Positions 25,460-33,317 of a stretch of 64,000 nucleotides of DNA are shown in pieces; the first letter of the stretch is position 1, and every line of letters starts with the position of its first letter. Both the position numbers and the translations under genes were made by a program. This stretch comes from Exiguobacterium indicum HHS 31 (lineage in GTDB: Bacteria > Bacillota > Bacilli > Exiguobacteriales > Exiguobacteriaceae), in assembly GCF_001939065.1 (NCBI RefSeq), contig NZ_MPSZ01000004.1, positions 158,275-222,274 on the forward strand, read 5' to 3'. The notes below the pieces were generated by a model. It saw only the letters and a list, made by a program, of their open reading frames with translations. It was not told the origin of the DNA and did not search any database.

Positions 25460-26344
25460 TCATTCATCGATTTCTTTCACTTCGTCTGACGCGTTTAACT
25501 CAAGTTTAACGGAACCACCGACTCGGATGTCATCATCTTGTTCCATGTTTGATGCACGAGAGTACGATTTTTGCGTACCATTCTGTTCGATGATGATTTC
25601 TTGATTCGTTATTTTAGCGAGCGTGCCGCGGACTTCTTGTTCCCGTGCATCGTCACCGTCTTCGTCGCGTGTAGCATTACGATTCTCGTCGTCATCTTCG
25701 CGGTCGATTTCACGGACTTGACCGTCTGCATTCAATTCGATTTTCACGATATCCCCAGATTTCGCAGCGTCGCGTTCCGCACGATCCGCAATCGCGTAGA
25801 CCGTCTCTTGTCCATCTTGTTCGAGTGTCAATTCACTTTGTGATAGGGCACGAAGGATGCCGTACCGTTCATTCGCATCGTCTGATGAATCATCTGAGCG
25901 ATTGCCATCGTCCTCTCGGTCATTCCGATCGTCTTGATCTTCTCGCTCCAGTTCCGTGATTTGCTGATTCGCATTCAGATCGATTTTGACCCAATCGCCT
26001 TCTTGCACGGCTTCGCGTTCGACTGACGAAGCAAAGTCATACGTCTGAGTGTCACCGTTGACGTCGATCGTCATTGAACGATCCGATAGTTTTTGTAATG
26101 TGCCTTCGATTTCTTGATCGTCACGCATCGAAGCAGGAAGCTTTTGTTCGACTTGGCGCGAAGCAGCTTCGACTTTTTGCTCTGCCTGCTGTGAAGTGGT
26201 GACCGTCGAGTTGACGAGAGAGTGTCCCGGACCTGTGAAGAGTAGGAACGCACCGGCTCCTGTTAAGACTGTACCCGTTACGGCAAGTGTAGCGATTCCT
26301 TTTTTGAAACGTTTATTCCCTTTATCTGTTCGTTTTTCAGTCAT
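25460..26344 (-). CDS. Membrane-anchored acidic protein with three repeats
   Basis: 294 residues. A basic N-terminus with one membrane segment (residues 16-37) is followed by a short helical linker and three ~60-residue beta-rich repeats. They begin IEGTLQKLSDRSMTID, YGILRALSQSELTLEQ and VRGTLAKITNQEIIIEQ, each closing with V/IKI/LxLNAxxxxxEI/L. The Asp/Arg/Asn-rich linkers resemble cation-binding loops. The repeats look like DUF5666-type modules. It lies 19 nt upstream of the response regulator, so it is probably the first gene of the sensory operon and may act as a ligand-binding or feedback component. Confidence 0.7.
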   Translation of the reverse strand: MTEKRTDKGNKRFKKGIATLAVTGTVLTGAGAFLLFTGPGHSLVNSTVTTSQQAEQKVEAASRQVEQKLPASMRDDQEIEGTLQKLSDRSMTIDVNGDTQTYDFASSVEREAVQEGDWVKIDLNANQQITELEREDQDDRNDREDDGNRSDDSSDDANERYGILRALSQSELTLEQDGQETVYAIADRAERDAAKSGDIVKIELNADGQVREIDREDDDENRNATRDEDGDDAREQEVRGTLAKITNQEIIIEQNGTQKSYSRASNMEQDDDIRVGGSVKLELNASDEVKEIDE

Positions 26345-26441
26345 GATGATGTCCTCCTTTAGTAGTGGCTGTTGTTCTTATACATAGAATAACCAGACCA
26401 TGTGAAAGGAAGCTGAGGAACAGATTAGAATTTGATGAGAA

Positions 26442-26993
26442 TTAGATTGTTTTGATGACTCGGGCTGGATTTCCACCGACGACGCTGTTTGCCGGTACAT
26501 CCTTGACGACGACACTACCTGAGGCGATGACAGCATTATCTCCGATCGTCACACCGGGATTGATGACCGCGCGTCCACCGATCCAGACGTTATTCCCGAT
26601 GACGACCGGTTTCCCGAATTCATAACCGCTGTTGCGCTCGACAGGATCGAGTGGATGGGTCGCAGTATAGATATGTACTCCTGGAGCAAGCATGCAGTTG
26701 TCACCAATCGTGATCGGACAAATATCGAGCAAGACACAGTCGTAGTTGGCATAAAAGCGAGCCCCTAACGTAATGTTGTAGCCATAGTCACATTTAAAGG
26801 TTGGTTCAATGTAAAAGTCGGCTTGCTCCGTCTGGAATAATTGTTGAAGAAGTGCCTTCCGTTTAGTCCCATCATGAACACTCAATTGATTGAACTCATA
26901 ACAGAGCGATTGTGCCCGGATACGGTCAGCTACGAGTTCCGGATCTTGTGCTAAGTAGAGTTCCCCTTGAATCATCTTTTCTTTTTCAGTCAT
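26442..26993 (-). CDS. maa: Maltose/galactoside O-acetyltransferase
   Basis: A 183-residue acetyl-CoA-dependent sugar O-acetyltransferase with a left-handed beta-helix (hexapeptide repeats [30 protein letters not shown] and [15 protein letters not shown] in pattern). The catalytic His is in YTATHPLDP. The N-terminal [18 protein letters not shown] is the Maa signature. The start is ATG 26993 after AAGGAGTG; a GTG three codons earlier lies inside that site. A degenerate SigB-like element upstream was not accepted. Confidence 0.9.
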   Translation of the reverse strand: MTEKEKMIQGELYLAQDPELVADRIRAQSLCYEFNQLSVHDGTKRKALLQQLFQTEQADFYIEPTFKCDYGYNITLGARFYANYDCVLLDICPITIGDNCMLAPGVHIYTATHPLDPVERNSGYEFGKPVVIGNNVWIGGRAVINPGVTIGDNAVIASGSVVVKDVPANSVVGGNPARVIKTI

Positions 26994-27075
26994 CTGATTC
27001 ACTCCTTCATCGTTATTACTCTCATTAGACTAAATGGTGCCTCGTGATGCAACTGATATCCCGTTAAGACACATG

Positions 27076-27103
27076 AAAACAGGATAGCCGAAGCTATCCT
27101 GTC
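27076..27103 (-). terminator. Terminator of the SigB-controlled SDR
   Basis: AGGATAGC / GCTATCCT stem with a 4-nt loop and a short T4 tract on the minus strand. Confidence 0.7.
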
Positions 27104-27115
27104 GAGATTCAATCC

Positions 27116-28000
27116 TTATGCCAATTCGATTCCGCCTGTGACACCATAGATTTGCGCCGTAACATAGCTCGCAGCGTCTGAAGCGAGGAAGACATACACA
27201 TCCGACAGTTCGACCGGTTGACCACTTCGTTTCAGTGGTGTTTCCTGCCCGAACTCTGGAATGTTCTCGCTTGGCTGACCACCCGAGATTTGAAGCGGTG
27301 TCCAAATCGGACCAGGTGCGACGGAGTTGACACGGATTCCTTTTGGCGCGACTTGTTTAGCGAGTCCACGCGTGAACCCGTTGATGGCAAACTTCGTCGA
27401 TGCATAATCCAAGAGGTTCGCGCTTGGGTTGTATCCTTGAACGGATGTCGTCGTAATGATCGAAGCCCCTTCTTTCAAGAGTGGCAAGGCTGCTTTGACG
27501 ACCCAGAAAAGGGAGAAGACATTGATTTCGTATGTCTTACGTAATTGCTCCGTTGACAGGTCGAGAATATCTTCGACGGCTTGTTGTTTACCTGCGACAA
27601 GTGCCAAAATGTCGAGTCCACCGAGCGATTCGTGTGCTTCTTTAATGAGTTGCTGACAGAACGCTTCATCACTTAAATCACCAGGTAAGAGATATGCTTT
27701 TTGTCCCGCTGCTTCAACGAGTGCTTTGACTTCTTCCGCATCCTGTTGTTCTTCCGGTAAGTAGTTGAGCACGATGTCAGCCCCTTCACGAGCATAGGCA
27801 ATGGCTGCTGCTCGGCCGATGCCGGAGTCGCCACCCGTAATCAGTGCTTTTTTGCCGATCAATTTGCCAGAGCCTTTATAACTCTCTTCGCCACAATCGG
27901 GAACAGGTTCCATTTTTGCTTGAACTGCTGGTGCGTCCTGATATTGTTTTGGGAAATCGTCATTGAAGTATTGGGTTAACGGATTTTTCGATGCAGCCAT
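27116..28000 (-). CDS. General-stress SDR oxidoreductase (YdaD/YhxC-like)
   Basis: A 294-residue short-chain dehydrogenase with the long N-terminal extension typical of the B. subtilis general stress proteins YdaD (GSP39) and Yhx[23 protein letters not shown] in pattern. Cofactor loop [10 protein letters not shown]; the catalytic set includes TTTSVQG and YASTKFA. NAG is replaced by LVAGKQQ. The substrate is unknown. AGGAGG lies before the ATG, and a SigB-type promoter sits 43-67 bp upstream, matching the stress regulation of its relatives. Confidence 0.88.
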   Translation of the reverse strand: MAASKNPLTQYFNDDFPKQYQDAPAVQAKMEPVPDCGEESYKGSGKLIGKKALITGGDSGIGRAAAIAYAREGADIVLNYLPEEQQDAEEVKALVEAAGQKAYLLPGDLSDEAFCQQLIKEAHESLGGLDILALVAGKQQAVEDILDLSTEQLRKTYEINVFSLFWVVKAALPLLKEGASIITTTSVQGYNPSANLLDYASTKFAINGFTRGLAKQVAPKGIRVNSVAPGPIWTPLQISGGQPSENIPEFGQETPLKRSGQPVELSDVYVFLASDAASYVTAQIYGVTGGIELA

Positions 28001-28042
28001 GTAAACATTCCTCCTGAAAGTTGGTTTTGGTATAGGGTGTAT

Positions 28043-28067
28043 GTTCCCTCAACAGGTCGGATTAAAC
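28043..28067 (-). promoter_or_regulatory. SigB-type promoter of the general-stress SDR
   Basis: Minus strand GTTTAA (28067-28062), 13-bp spacer, GGGAAC (28048-28043). One mismatch to the consensus GTTTAA-N12-15-GGGWAW. Confidence 0.75.
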
Positions 28068-28131
28068 GTTTCTGATCGTAGTAAATTTGGAAATTGATGG
28101 TTTACACTAGAAAAAGAGGAGTGTGAAGAAG

Positions 28132-28614
28132 ATGATTACTGGATTGTATGAAGCTCATTTACCGGTCAAAGAACTCGAACGATCAATTGCCTTTTATGAA
28201 AAATTGGGACTTGCATGTGCGTTCCAAAATGAACGCGTCGCTTTCTTTTGGATCGAGCACGGCAAGAGTTGGTTAGGTTTATGGAAAGCCGGTCAAGCCG
28301 AGTTACCGTATCATCCATCGATTCGACATGTGGCGTTTCGAATGGAGCAAGAAAATATCGATAAAGCACAGGACTGGTTAAAGGAGATGGGCATTATCGT
28401 CCGATCCGCCTTTGGTGTAGCGGCAGCCGATCAACCGCTCGTTCTCGATAACCATCCACATGCGCACGCGGCGATCTACTTCGAGGATCCAGATGGAAAT
28501 TCACTCGAGTTGATTGCACCGTTACGCTTTGACATGGAGACGGTGAACGGCACAATGCCGTATCAGGACTGGCAGCATCTATTTGAGACTGAATCGGAGA
28601 AAAAGACGACATAA
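28132..28614 (+). CDS. VOC-family (glyoxalase/fosfomycin-resistance fold) protein
   Basis: A 160-residue VOC protein. Two beta-alpha-beta-beta-beta units: GLYEAHLPVKELERSIAFYEKLGL at the start and AIYFEDPDGNSLELIAP at the end. Metal ligands probably include His in EAHLP and Glu in NSLELI. Relatives include glyoxalases, dioxygenases and thiol transferases; the function is not fixed. The start is ATG 28132 with GAGGAG about 10 nt upstream; GTG 28123 is too near that site. It diverges from the stress SDR. Confidence 0.8.
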   Translation: MITGLYEAHLPVKELERSIAFYEKLGLACAFQNERVAFFWIEHGKSWLGLWKAGQAELPYHPSIRHVAFRMEQENIDKAQDWLKEMGIIVRSAFGVAAADQPLVLDNHPHAHAAIYFEDPDGNSLELIAPLRFDMETVNGTMPYQDWQHLFETESEKKTT

Positions 28615-28628
28615 CTGGGGTTTTCATT

Positions 28629-28774
28629 CGAAATCGCTTCCTAGGAAAAAACAAGCAGGAGCGACCCTGCAGTGAAGCGAAGCGGCGCGATGCTTGTCCC
28701 AGGAAAACGATTCGAGACGAACAAAAAAGCGCAATCCTTCTCGTTAGAGAAAAATTGCGCTTTGTCTTCAGTCT
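28629..28774 (-). repeat. Dispersed hairpin repeat, copy B
   Basis: Reverse-complement copy of the element at 19763-19910, about 94% identical by eye. In this orientation the poly-T hairpin (GCGCAAT/ATTGCGC) is near the right end. It sits exactly between the VOC gene and the convergent NADH oxidase gene and probably acts as their terminator. Confidence 0.85.
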
Positions 28775-28824
28775 AAAACAAGCAACGGTGATCCGTTGCT
28801 TGTTTGATTTATCGTGTAATGCGC

Positions 28825-30174
28825 TTAGACACGAGCGGATTGACGCTCATTCATTGCTTGCAGAGCTGCTTGGTTCAGCAAGTTCCACGGTTTGTTGTAG
28901 TGCGGTTGGAAAAAGAAGTCGACGAAAGCGAGCTCTTCAAGTGTCATATCGTTTTGAATCGCGACAGACAGTGTGTTCATCGCTTGTGTCAAATCAATTT
29001 TTGAGATGATTTGTGCACCGACGACACGATGGGTTGCTGTCTCGAAGACGAGCTTCAATTGGACGTCTTCTGCTGTTGGCATGAACTCTGGGCGATACGC
29101 ATCTGTGACTGTCGTGCTACTCACTTCGAGTCCGAACAAGGGTGCCGCTTCTTCTGTCAAACCAGTCGATGCGATATTCAAATCATATAGGCGAAGACCA
29201 GATGTGCCTTGTGTTCCTTGGTAACGAATCTTTGGTGCGCGCAAGTTTTTACCGATCAATGTTCCCATCCGGACAGCATTCGTTGCGAGTGGAATATAGG
29301 CATGTGTCCGAGCTGGATTGTAATAGACGGCACAGCTGTCACCAGCAGCAAAGATGTTCGGGTTGCTTGTGCGCATATAATCGTCAACGATGATAGCACC
29401 GTTCGGTAGCATGTCGACCTGTCCTTTTAAGAGTTCCGTACTTGGGCGGAAACCGACACAGAGAATGACGAGATCCGTTTCAAACGTTCCTTTGTCTGTG
29501 ACGACGTGTGTCACGGCGCCGTTTTCCCCTTTGAAGCTTTGGACGGTTTGTCCGAGTTCGAGGCGAATACCACGGTCTGTCAATTCACGTTCGATGACGT
29601 CAGTGAACGAGCGGTCGAGGTATTTGTTGAGAATGCGATCCGCACTATCGATGAACGTGACGTCTTTTCCGTATGCTTCAAACGCTTCGACGAGTTCAGC
29701 ACCGATATACCCTGCACCAACGACTGTGATCCGCTCTGCATCTGTTGCTTTTTCAATGATTGTTTGAGCGTGGTGATAGTTTTTACAGAGCTCGATCTGA
29801 TTCAATTCGATGCCGGGAAGCATCGGAATGATTGGCCATGATCCAGTCGTCATGATGAGTTTATCGTACATATCGTGAACGACTTCACCAGTCATGAGGT
29901 TTTTTGCAACGATCGTTTGGCGTTCACTATCGATTTCAAGTACATCATGTTTCAGACGCATCTCAGCGCCGAGTTCAGCGAGTTCACTTGGTGATGAGTA
30001 GAAAAGCGATTCCGCATGTTTGACGACACCACCGACGTGAAGCGCAATTCCACAAGAGAGAAACGATACATTGTCATTCCGCTCATAAACGGTGATCTCG
30101 ACGTCTTGTTGTGAAGCGAGTTCTTTGACTGCTGCTGTTCCTGCGTGTGTACATCCGATGACTGCTACTTTCAT
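28825..30174 (-). CDS. nox: NADH oxidase, probably H2O-forming (Nox-2)
   Basis: A 449-residue FAD/NAD(P)-dependent pyridine nucleotide-disulfide oxidoreductase. FAD-binding start MKVAVIGCTHAG, redox cysteine in SFLSCGIALHVGG (Cys41), NAD-binding GAGYIGAELVEAFEAYG and second FAD motif IFAAGDS. Single-cysteine enzymes of this type reduce O2 to water with NADH through a cysteine sulfenic acid, or reduce CoA disulfide. The Rex box upstream favours the NADH oxidase role: it would be switched on when NADH/NAD+ is high. Confidence 0.88.
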   Translation of the reverse strand: MKVAVIGCTHAGTAAVKELASQQDVEITVYERNDNVSFLSCGIALHVGGVVKHAESLFYSSPSELAELGAEMRLKHDVLEIDSERQTIVAKNLMTGEVVHDMYDKLIMTTGSWPIIPMLPGIELNQIELCKNYHHAQTIIEKATDAERITVVGAGYIGAELVEAFEAYGKDVTFIDSADRILNKYLDRSFTDVIERELTDRGIRLELGQTVQSFKGENGAVTHVVTDKGTFETDLVILCVGFRPSTELLKGQVDMLPNGAIIVDDYMRTSNPNIFAAGDSCAVYYNPARTHAYIPLATNAVRMGTLIGKNLRAPKIRYQGTQGTSGLRLYDLNIASTGLTEEAAPLFGLEVSSTTVTDAYRPEFMPTAEDVQLKLVFETATHRVVGAQIISKIDLTQAMNTLSVAIQNDMTLEELAFVDFFFQPHYNKPWNLLNQAALQAMNERQSARV

Positions 30175-30199
30175 GGGTAAAGTCTCCTTTGTGTTTTGT

Positions 30200-30217
30200 T
30201 TGTGATAAATATCACAT
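30200..30217. promoter_or_regulatory. Rex operator upstream of nox
   Basis: TTGTGATAAATATCACAT matches the Rex consensus TTGTGAANNNNTTCACAA apart from central A/T exchanges and the last base. It lies between the -10 and the start codon, a repressing position. Confidence 0.8.
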
Positions 30218-30232
30218 TCATTTGATATACTT

Positions 30233-30261
30233 AGTGTAATCCTTCACAAGGTTGTTTTCAA
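30233..30261 (-). promoter_or_regulatory. nox promoter
   Basis: Minus strand TTGAAA (30261-30256), 17 bp, TACACT (30238-30233). The Rex box lies directly downstream. Confidence 0.6.
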
Positions 30262-30372
30262 GTAGTTTGTTCAATGTTGAGCATAATCTTGTCTAAATTG
30301 TGAATGAGTGAGCAAAAGTGTTTGGATTATGTGAAGAATGCGTAAAACTGTTTTAGTTACTGAAATTCGGGT

Positions 30373-30378
30373 TATAAT
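30373..30378 (+). promoter_or_regulatory. -10 of the yitT-family transcription unit
   Basis: Perfect TATAAT without a good -35 (GTTTTA at the right spacing). The predicted start near 30385 would give a ~200-nt leader. Confidence 0.55.
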
Positions 30379-30384
30379 GAATGT

Positions 30385-30584
30385 AGATTTTTAATGAAGG
30401 GGTGGAAACCGATGGATACCGAGAGGACCAATCATCTATTCAGCTTACCTGATTTTTAGCAGTACCGGTCATAACGAACAGACGGTAATGGCTTATAAAA
30501 ATCAGGGAGAGCGAAAATAGATGAATACCCAAACGGGACGTATAAAACCTCTCCCGCGATGTAAACGGGAGAGGACAATAAAAC
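30385..30584 (+). promoter_or_regulatory. Leader-peptide translational attenuator of the YitT-family gene
   Basis: The leader can form nested helices CATCTATT/AATAGATG (30433-30440 with 30516-30523), CTGATTTTT/AAAAATCAG (30449-30457 with 30497-30505) and TACCG/CGGTA (30463-30467 with 30483-30487). A final hairpin pairs CCTCTCCCG (30548-30556) with CGGGAGAGG (30566-30574), hiding the Shine-Dalgarno. A second GGGAGAG at 30505-30511 is identical to the hidden site and can compete for CTCTCCC. The 15-codon leader ORF covers the left arms, so a stalled ribosome would rearrange the fold. Confidence 0.65.
30412..30459 (+). CDS. 15-residue leader peptide
   Basis: ATG 30412 to TAG 30457-30459 encodes MDTERTNHLFSLPDF. 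A strong GAAGGGGTG Shine-Dalgarno lies 6-7 nt upstream. The ORF overlaps the 5' arms of two leader helices. No run of one amino acid is present, so induction by amino-acid shortage is not obvious; drug- or ligand-induced stalling is an alternative. The peptide function is inferred from layout only. Confidence 0.6.
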   Translation: MDTERTNHLFSLPDF

Positions 30585-31202
30585 ATGAAACGAATCGCAA
30601 CCATCTTAACCGGAACGCTAATCATGGCGTTCGGTTACTACACATTGAATGAACAGTTCGGATTAGCAGAAGGCGGCTTCATCGGATTGTCGTTGCTCGG
30701 TCGATACTTTTTTGATATCAATCCTTCGATTTCAATGATCGTGCTCGATATTCCATTTTTCATTGGTGCCTTGTACTTCAAAGGAAAACGTTTCGTCAGC
30801 GAAGCGTTACTCTCAGCAGGTGCATTATCAGTTTTTTATGAGATGTGGCACCGACTCGATTTGTTCCACTTTCCAGAACAGGCTTGGCCAGCGACGCTCA
30901 TCGCAGCGATCGCTAGCGGAATCGTGACCGGATATGGTCTCGGACTTGTTTTGAAAAGTGGAGCGGCAACAGGTGGAGACGATTTGCTATCGATGGGACT
31001 AAGTAAACTGACAGGTCTATCGATCGGAACGATCTTGTTCGGACTCGATGCCATCGTGTTAATCATCTCACTCGTCTATCTGCCGCTCAGCTTAACGTTA
31101 TATACGTTACTGGCTGTAGCGATCGCTGGACGTGTCGTGGCTGTCATGACACGGGAGCCTGTCATCGTACCGGCACCTGTCGTACAAAAAGTCACGCAGT
31201 GA
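30585..31202 (+). CDS. YitT-family membrane protein
   Basis: A 205-residue protein with about five membrane helices (residues 5-22, 28-50, 55-75, 100-125, 140-170) and motif KSGAATGGDDLLSMGLSK, characteristic of the YitT/DUF161 family. It lacks the C-terminal DUF2179 domain of the long forms. The family has no firm function. Its Shine-Dalgarno is locked in a 9-bp hairpin of the leader, so expression should be low unless the attenuator opens. Confidence 0.85.
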   Translation: MKRIATILTGTLIMAFGYYTLNEQFGLAEGGFIGLSLLGRYFFDINPSISMIVLDIPFFIGALYFKGKRFVSEALLSAGALSVFYEMWHRLDLFHFPEQAWPATLIAAIASGIVTGYGLGLVLKSGAATGGDDLLSMGLSKLTGLSIGTILFGLDAIVLIISLVYLPLSLTLYTLLAVAIAGRVVAVMTREPVIVPAPVVQKVTQ

Positions 31203-31230
31203 GACAGATGAATGTCTAAAAAAATCATGT

Positions 31231-31262
31231 ATCGGATTCGACATCGTCGAGTCCGATTTTTC
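31231..31262 (+). terminator. Terminator of the YitT-family gene
   Basis: ATCGGATTCGA / TCGAGTCCGAT hairpin followed by T5. Confidence 0.85.
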
Positions 31263-31301
31263 AGGTTCATGGATTAGAAAAAACGAAAGGAGAAGGATGA
31301 G

Positions 31302-31868
31302 ATGATTCGACAAGCACATGCTTCTGAAGCACAACAGATTGCCCCGTTGATTGAGCAGGCGATTCATGAGATTGCTGAGACACTGACGGGTACGACAAAG
31401 CGGGAGGAAGTTTTAGAGCGACTCGCGTACTTCGTCGCTGAAACAGGAAACCGATTGAGTCATGAAAACATCCTCGTGAAAATCATCGAGGGTGAAGTAG
31501 CAGGTATCGTCATTGCATATGCCGGGACGGATGCGGAACAACTCGACGAACCGATCAAAGCACAACTGAAACGTTGGACGGGTCAAGACGTCCGGATCGA
31601 CGTCGAGACGGAAGGACCGGTCTATTACTTGGATACTTTATCGGTTGACGCGCGTCATGGTGGAAAAGGAATTGGAACGGAACTATTGCAGGCAGCAGCG
31701 GAAGAAGGGGAAAAACGAGGACTACAAGCGTTCACCTTAAACGCTGATCAAACGAATGCAGGAGCACAGCGACTGTATCGTCGTCTCGGCTTCGAACCAG
31801 TCCGGACGATTGAAATCAGCGGCGGTACCTTTGATTATATGGAACGTCGTTACGATACGCAGCAATGA
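31302..31868 (+). CDS. GNAT-family N-acetyltransferase
   Basis: A 188-residue acetyltransferase. The acetyl-CoA-binding motif A is in DTLSVDARHGGKGIGTELL (R/Q-x-x-G-x-G/A type), followed by FTLNADQTNAGAQRLYRRLGFEPV, the motif B region. The substrate is unknown. AAAGGAGAAGG precedes the ATG. It is a single gene between two terminators. Confidence 0.88.
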   Translation: MIRQAHASEAQQIAPLIEQAIHEIAETLTGTTKREEVLERLAYFVAETGNRLSHENILVKIIEGEVAGIVIAYAGTDAEQLDEPIKAQLKRWTGQDVRIDVETEGPVYYLDTLSVDARHGGKGIGTELLQAAAEEGEKRGLQAFTLNADQTNAGAQRLYRRLGFEPVRTIEISGGTFDYMERRYDTQQ

Positions 31869-31919
31869 AAAAAACCATATCGATTTCCACGGTGGTATTC
31901 GGGAATCGACATGGTTTTT
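31867..31919. terminator. Bidirectional terminator
   Basis: AAAAACCAT...ATGGTTTTT hairpin with inner TCGATT/AATCGA pairs. It ends both the GNAT gene and the long minus-strand iron/glycan operon. Confidence 0.85.
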
Positions 31920-31940
31920 CGTATGGGTGTAGTCGTGTCG

Positions 31941-33317
31941 TCAAGGCGTTAATTGATACAGCATCGCTTGCGCGTCTTCTGGTTCGTAGCGGGCATCACT
32001 CGTGAAGCGGACGACTTGTTTGACGTTTGGTCGTACGCCTTGAGCGTGAAGACGCTCGAGCAATCGACCGGTCACGTAACTCTGGTCGGATTTTGGTTCT
32101 GCGTTCCATTTACTGATCGATCCGATCGGAACGATCGCGGCATCCGGTTGTTCAGACTGGAATTGGCGAGCTTCCTCGTCGGTAAAGACTGTCGCGCCGA
32201 TTGGAAGAGTCGCTACGTAACGCGCTAGTTCAATCGTTGCCGGAGGACGCGTTGCTTGCTCGTTTAACGCGAGGCTACCGATCGTCAATTGAATGACTAA
32301 AAACGGCAGATACATCCGCAACGGAAGCTGACGGATCAACCAGATGAGTAGCAATAGGACAAGCGGTAAGACATGACGGGGTTTATCGATATTTTGTCCG
32401 AGCCAGACCCAGACGAAATAGAGTCCAGCCGTCGCTCCCCAAGCGACATCGACCGTCCAACGTCTGCGTAAGAATAGGAGCAGTCCAGACACTAGTCCGA
32501 TCCATGTGCCATAGCCGATTCCATGCCAGAAGAGTTGCTGAAGCGTCTGAACAAATCGTTGAACGATAGAAGCATCATCGGTCTGAGCAGAACCACCCCA
32601 ATCGGAAAAATGACCGCTGATGAAGCGGAGTGATAATTGAAGAAACGAATAGGGTCCACCGACAGAAAAAGCGACCGGGAGCAACCAAGCAAGCTGTGCC
32701 AGAACAAGAAGGGCGCACTCGGATAAGAGTTGCCAGTAATCCTTTCGTACCTGCCACAGCAGGACAAGCAACATGAAACCAAACGGCGCGTAGGACAATC
32801 GAGTCGCCATCAGTAAACCGAACAGAAGATACGGAAGCCAGCGACGAATCTGATGCCGTGCGCGTTCGATGCTCCAGCCGTACCAGACGAGTAGTCCGAG
32901 GGCGAGCCCATCCGACATCCCTGTCGCAGCGAACGTCACGAGTGAGGCAGTGGAGAGAACGGTAAAGGCAGCGATCAGCCGAGCCGTATCATAGGCATGA
33001 CGGCGAAAGAGCGAGTAAAGTGGCAAGAGCGCACTTGCCAGTCCTAGTGTAGAGACGAGTCCGAGCGCTTTGACAGGTATCATCAGCGGCAGAAACAGAT
33101 TGGCAAATAAGATGAAAAAGGGATAACCCGGAAAGTGCGGACGTAAATCAGCCAGATCATAATCGGTCACAGCTAACGTGAAGTTCGCAATATCGTAGCT
33201 CGCGATGAAGGGACTGACGTAACTGATCCGTAAACCAATCCAGCCACCGATGAATAGCAGCGTGATCCAAAAAAGCGATCTTCCACGCGGACGTGAACGA
33301 TCGCTTCGGACGGTCAA
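31941..33317 (-). CDS. GT-C fold membrane glycosyltransferase, iron/glycan operon
   Basis: 458 residues, about eleven membrane helices and a C-terminal soluble domain (from ~385). The first extracytoplasmic loop holds acidic residues in SYDIANFTLAVTDYDLADL followed by PHFPGYPFF, as in PMT/ArnT-like transferases that use polyprenyl-phosphate sugars outside the membrane. The start is TTG 33317 with AGGAGG five bases ahead. Its TTGA overlaps the FTR1 stop, giving tight coupling. It is last in the eight-gene Fur-box operon and would be the final transferase; the acceptor is unknown. Confidence 0.78.
   Translation of the reverse strand: MTVRSDRSRPRGRSLFWITLLFIGGWIGLRISYVSPFIASYDIANFTLAVTDYDLADLRPHFPGYPFFILFANLFLPLMIPVKALGLVSTLGLASALLPLYSLFRRHAYDTARLIAAFTVLSTASLVTFAATGMSDGLALGLLVWYGWSIERARHQIRRWLPYLLFGLLMATRLSYAPFGFMLLVLLWQVRKDYWQLLSECALLVLAQLAWLLPVAFSVGGPYSFLQLSLRFISGHFSDWGGSAQTDDASIVQRFVQTLQQLFWHGIGYGTWIGLVSGLLLFLRRRWTVDVAWGATAGLYFVWVWLGQNIDKPRHVLPLVLLLLIWLIRQLPLRMYLPFLVIQLTIGSLALNEQATRPPATIELARYVATLPIGATVFTDEEARQFQSEQPDAAIVPIGSISKWNAEPKSDQSYVTGRLLERLHAQGVRPNVKQVVRFTSDARYEPEDAQAMLYQLTP

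Noticed and set aside
27041..27085. SigB-like element GTTTTC-N12-GGGATA upstream of maa
   Set aside because: The -10 misses the conserved A and the -35 is the T-tract of the SDR terminator. Left out of the annotation.
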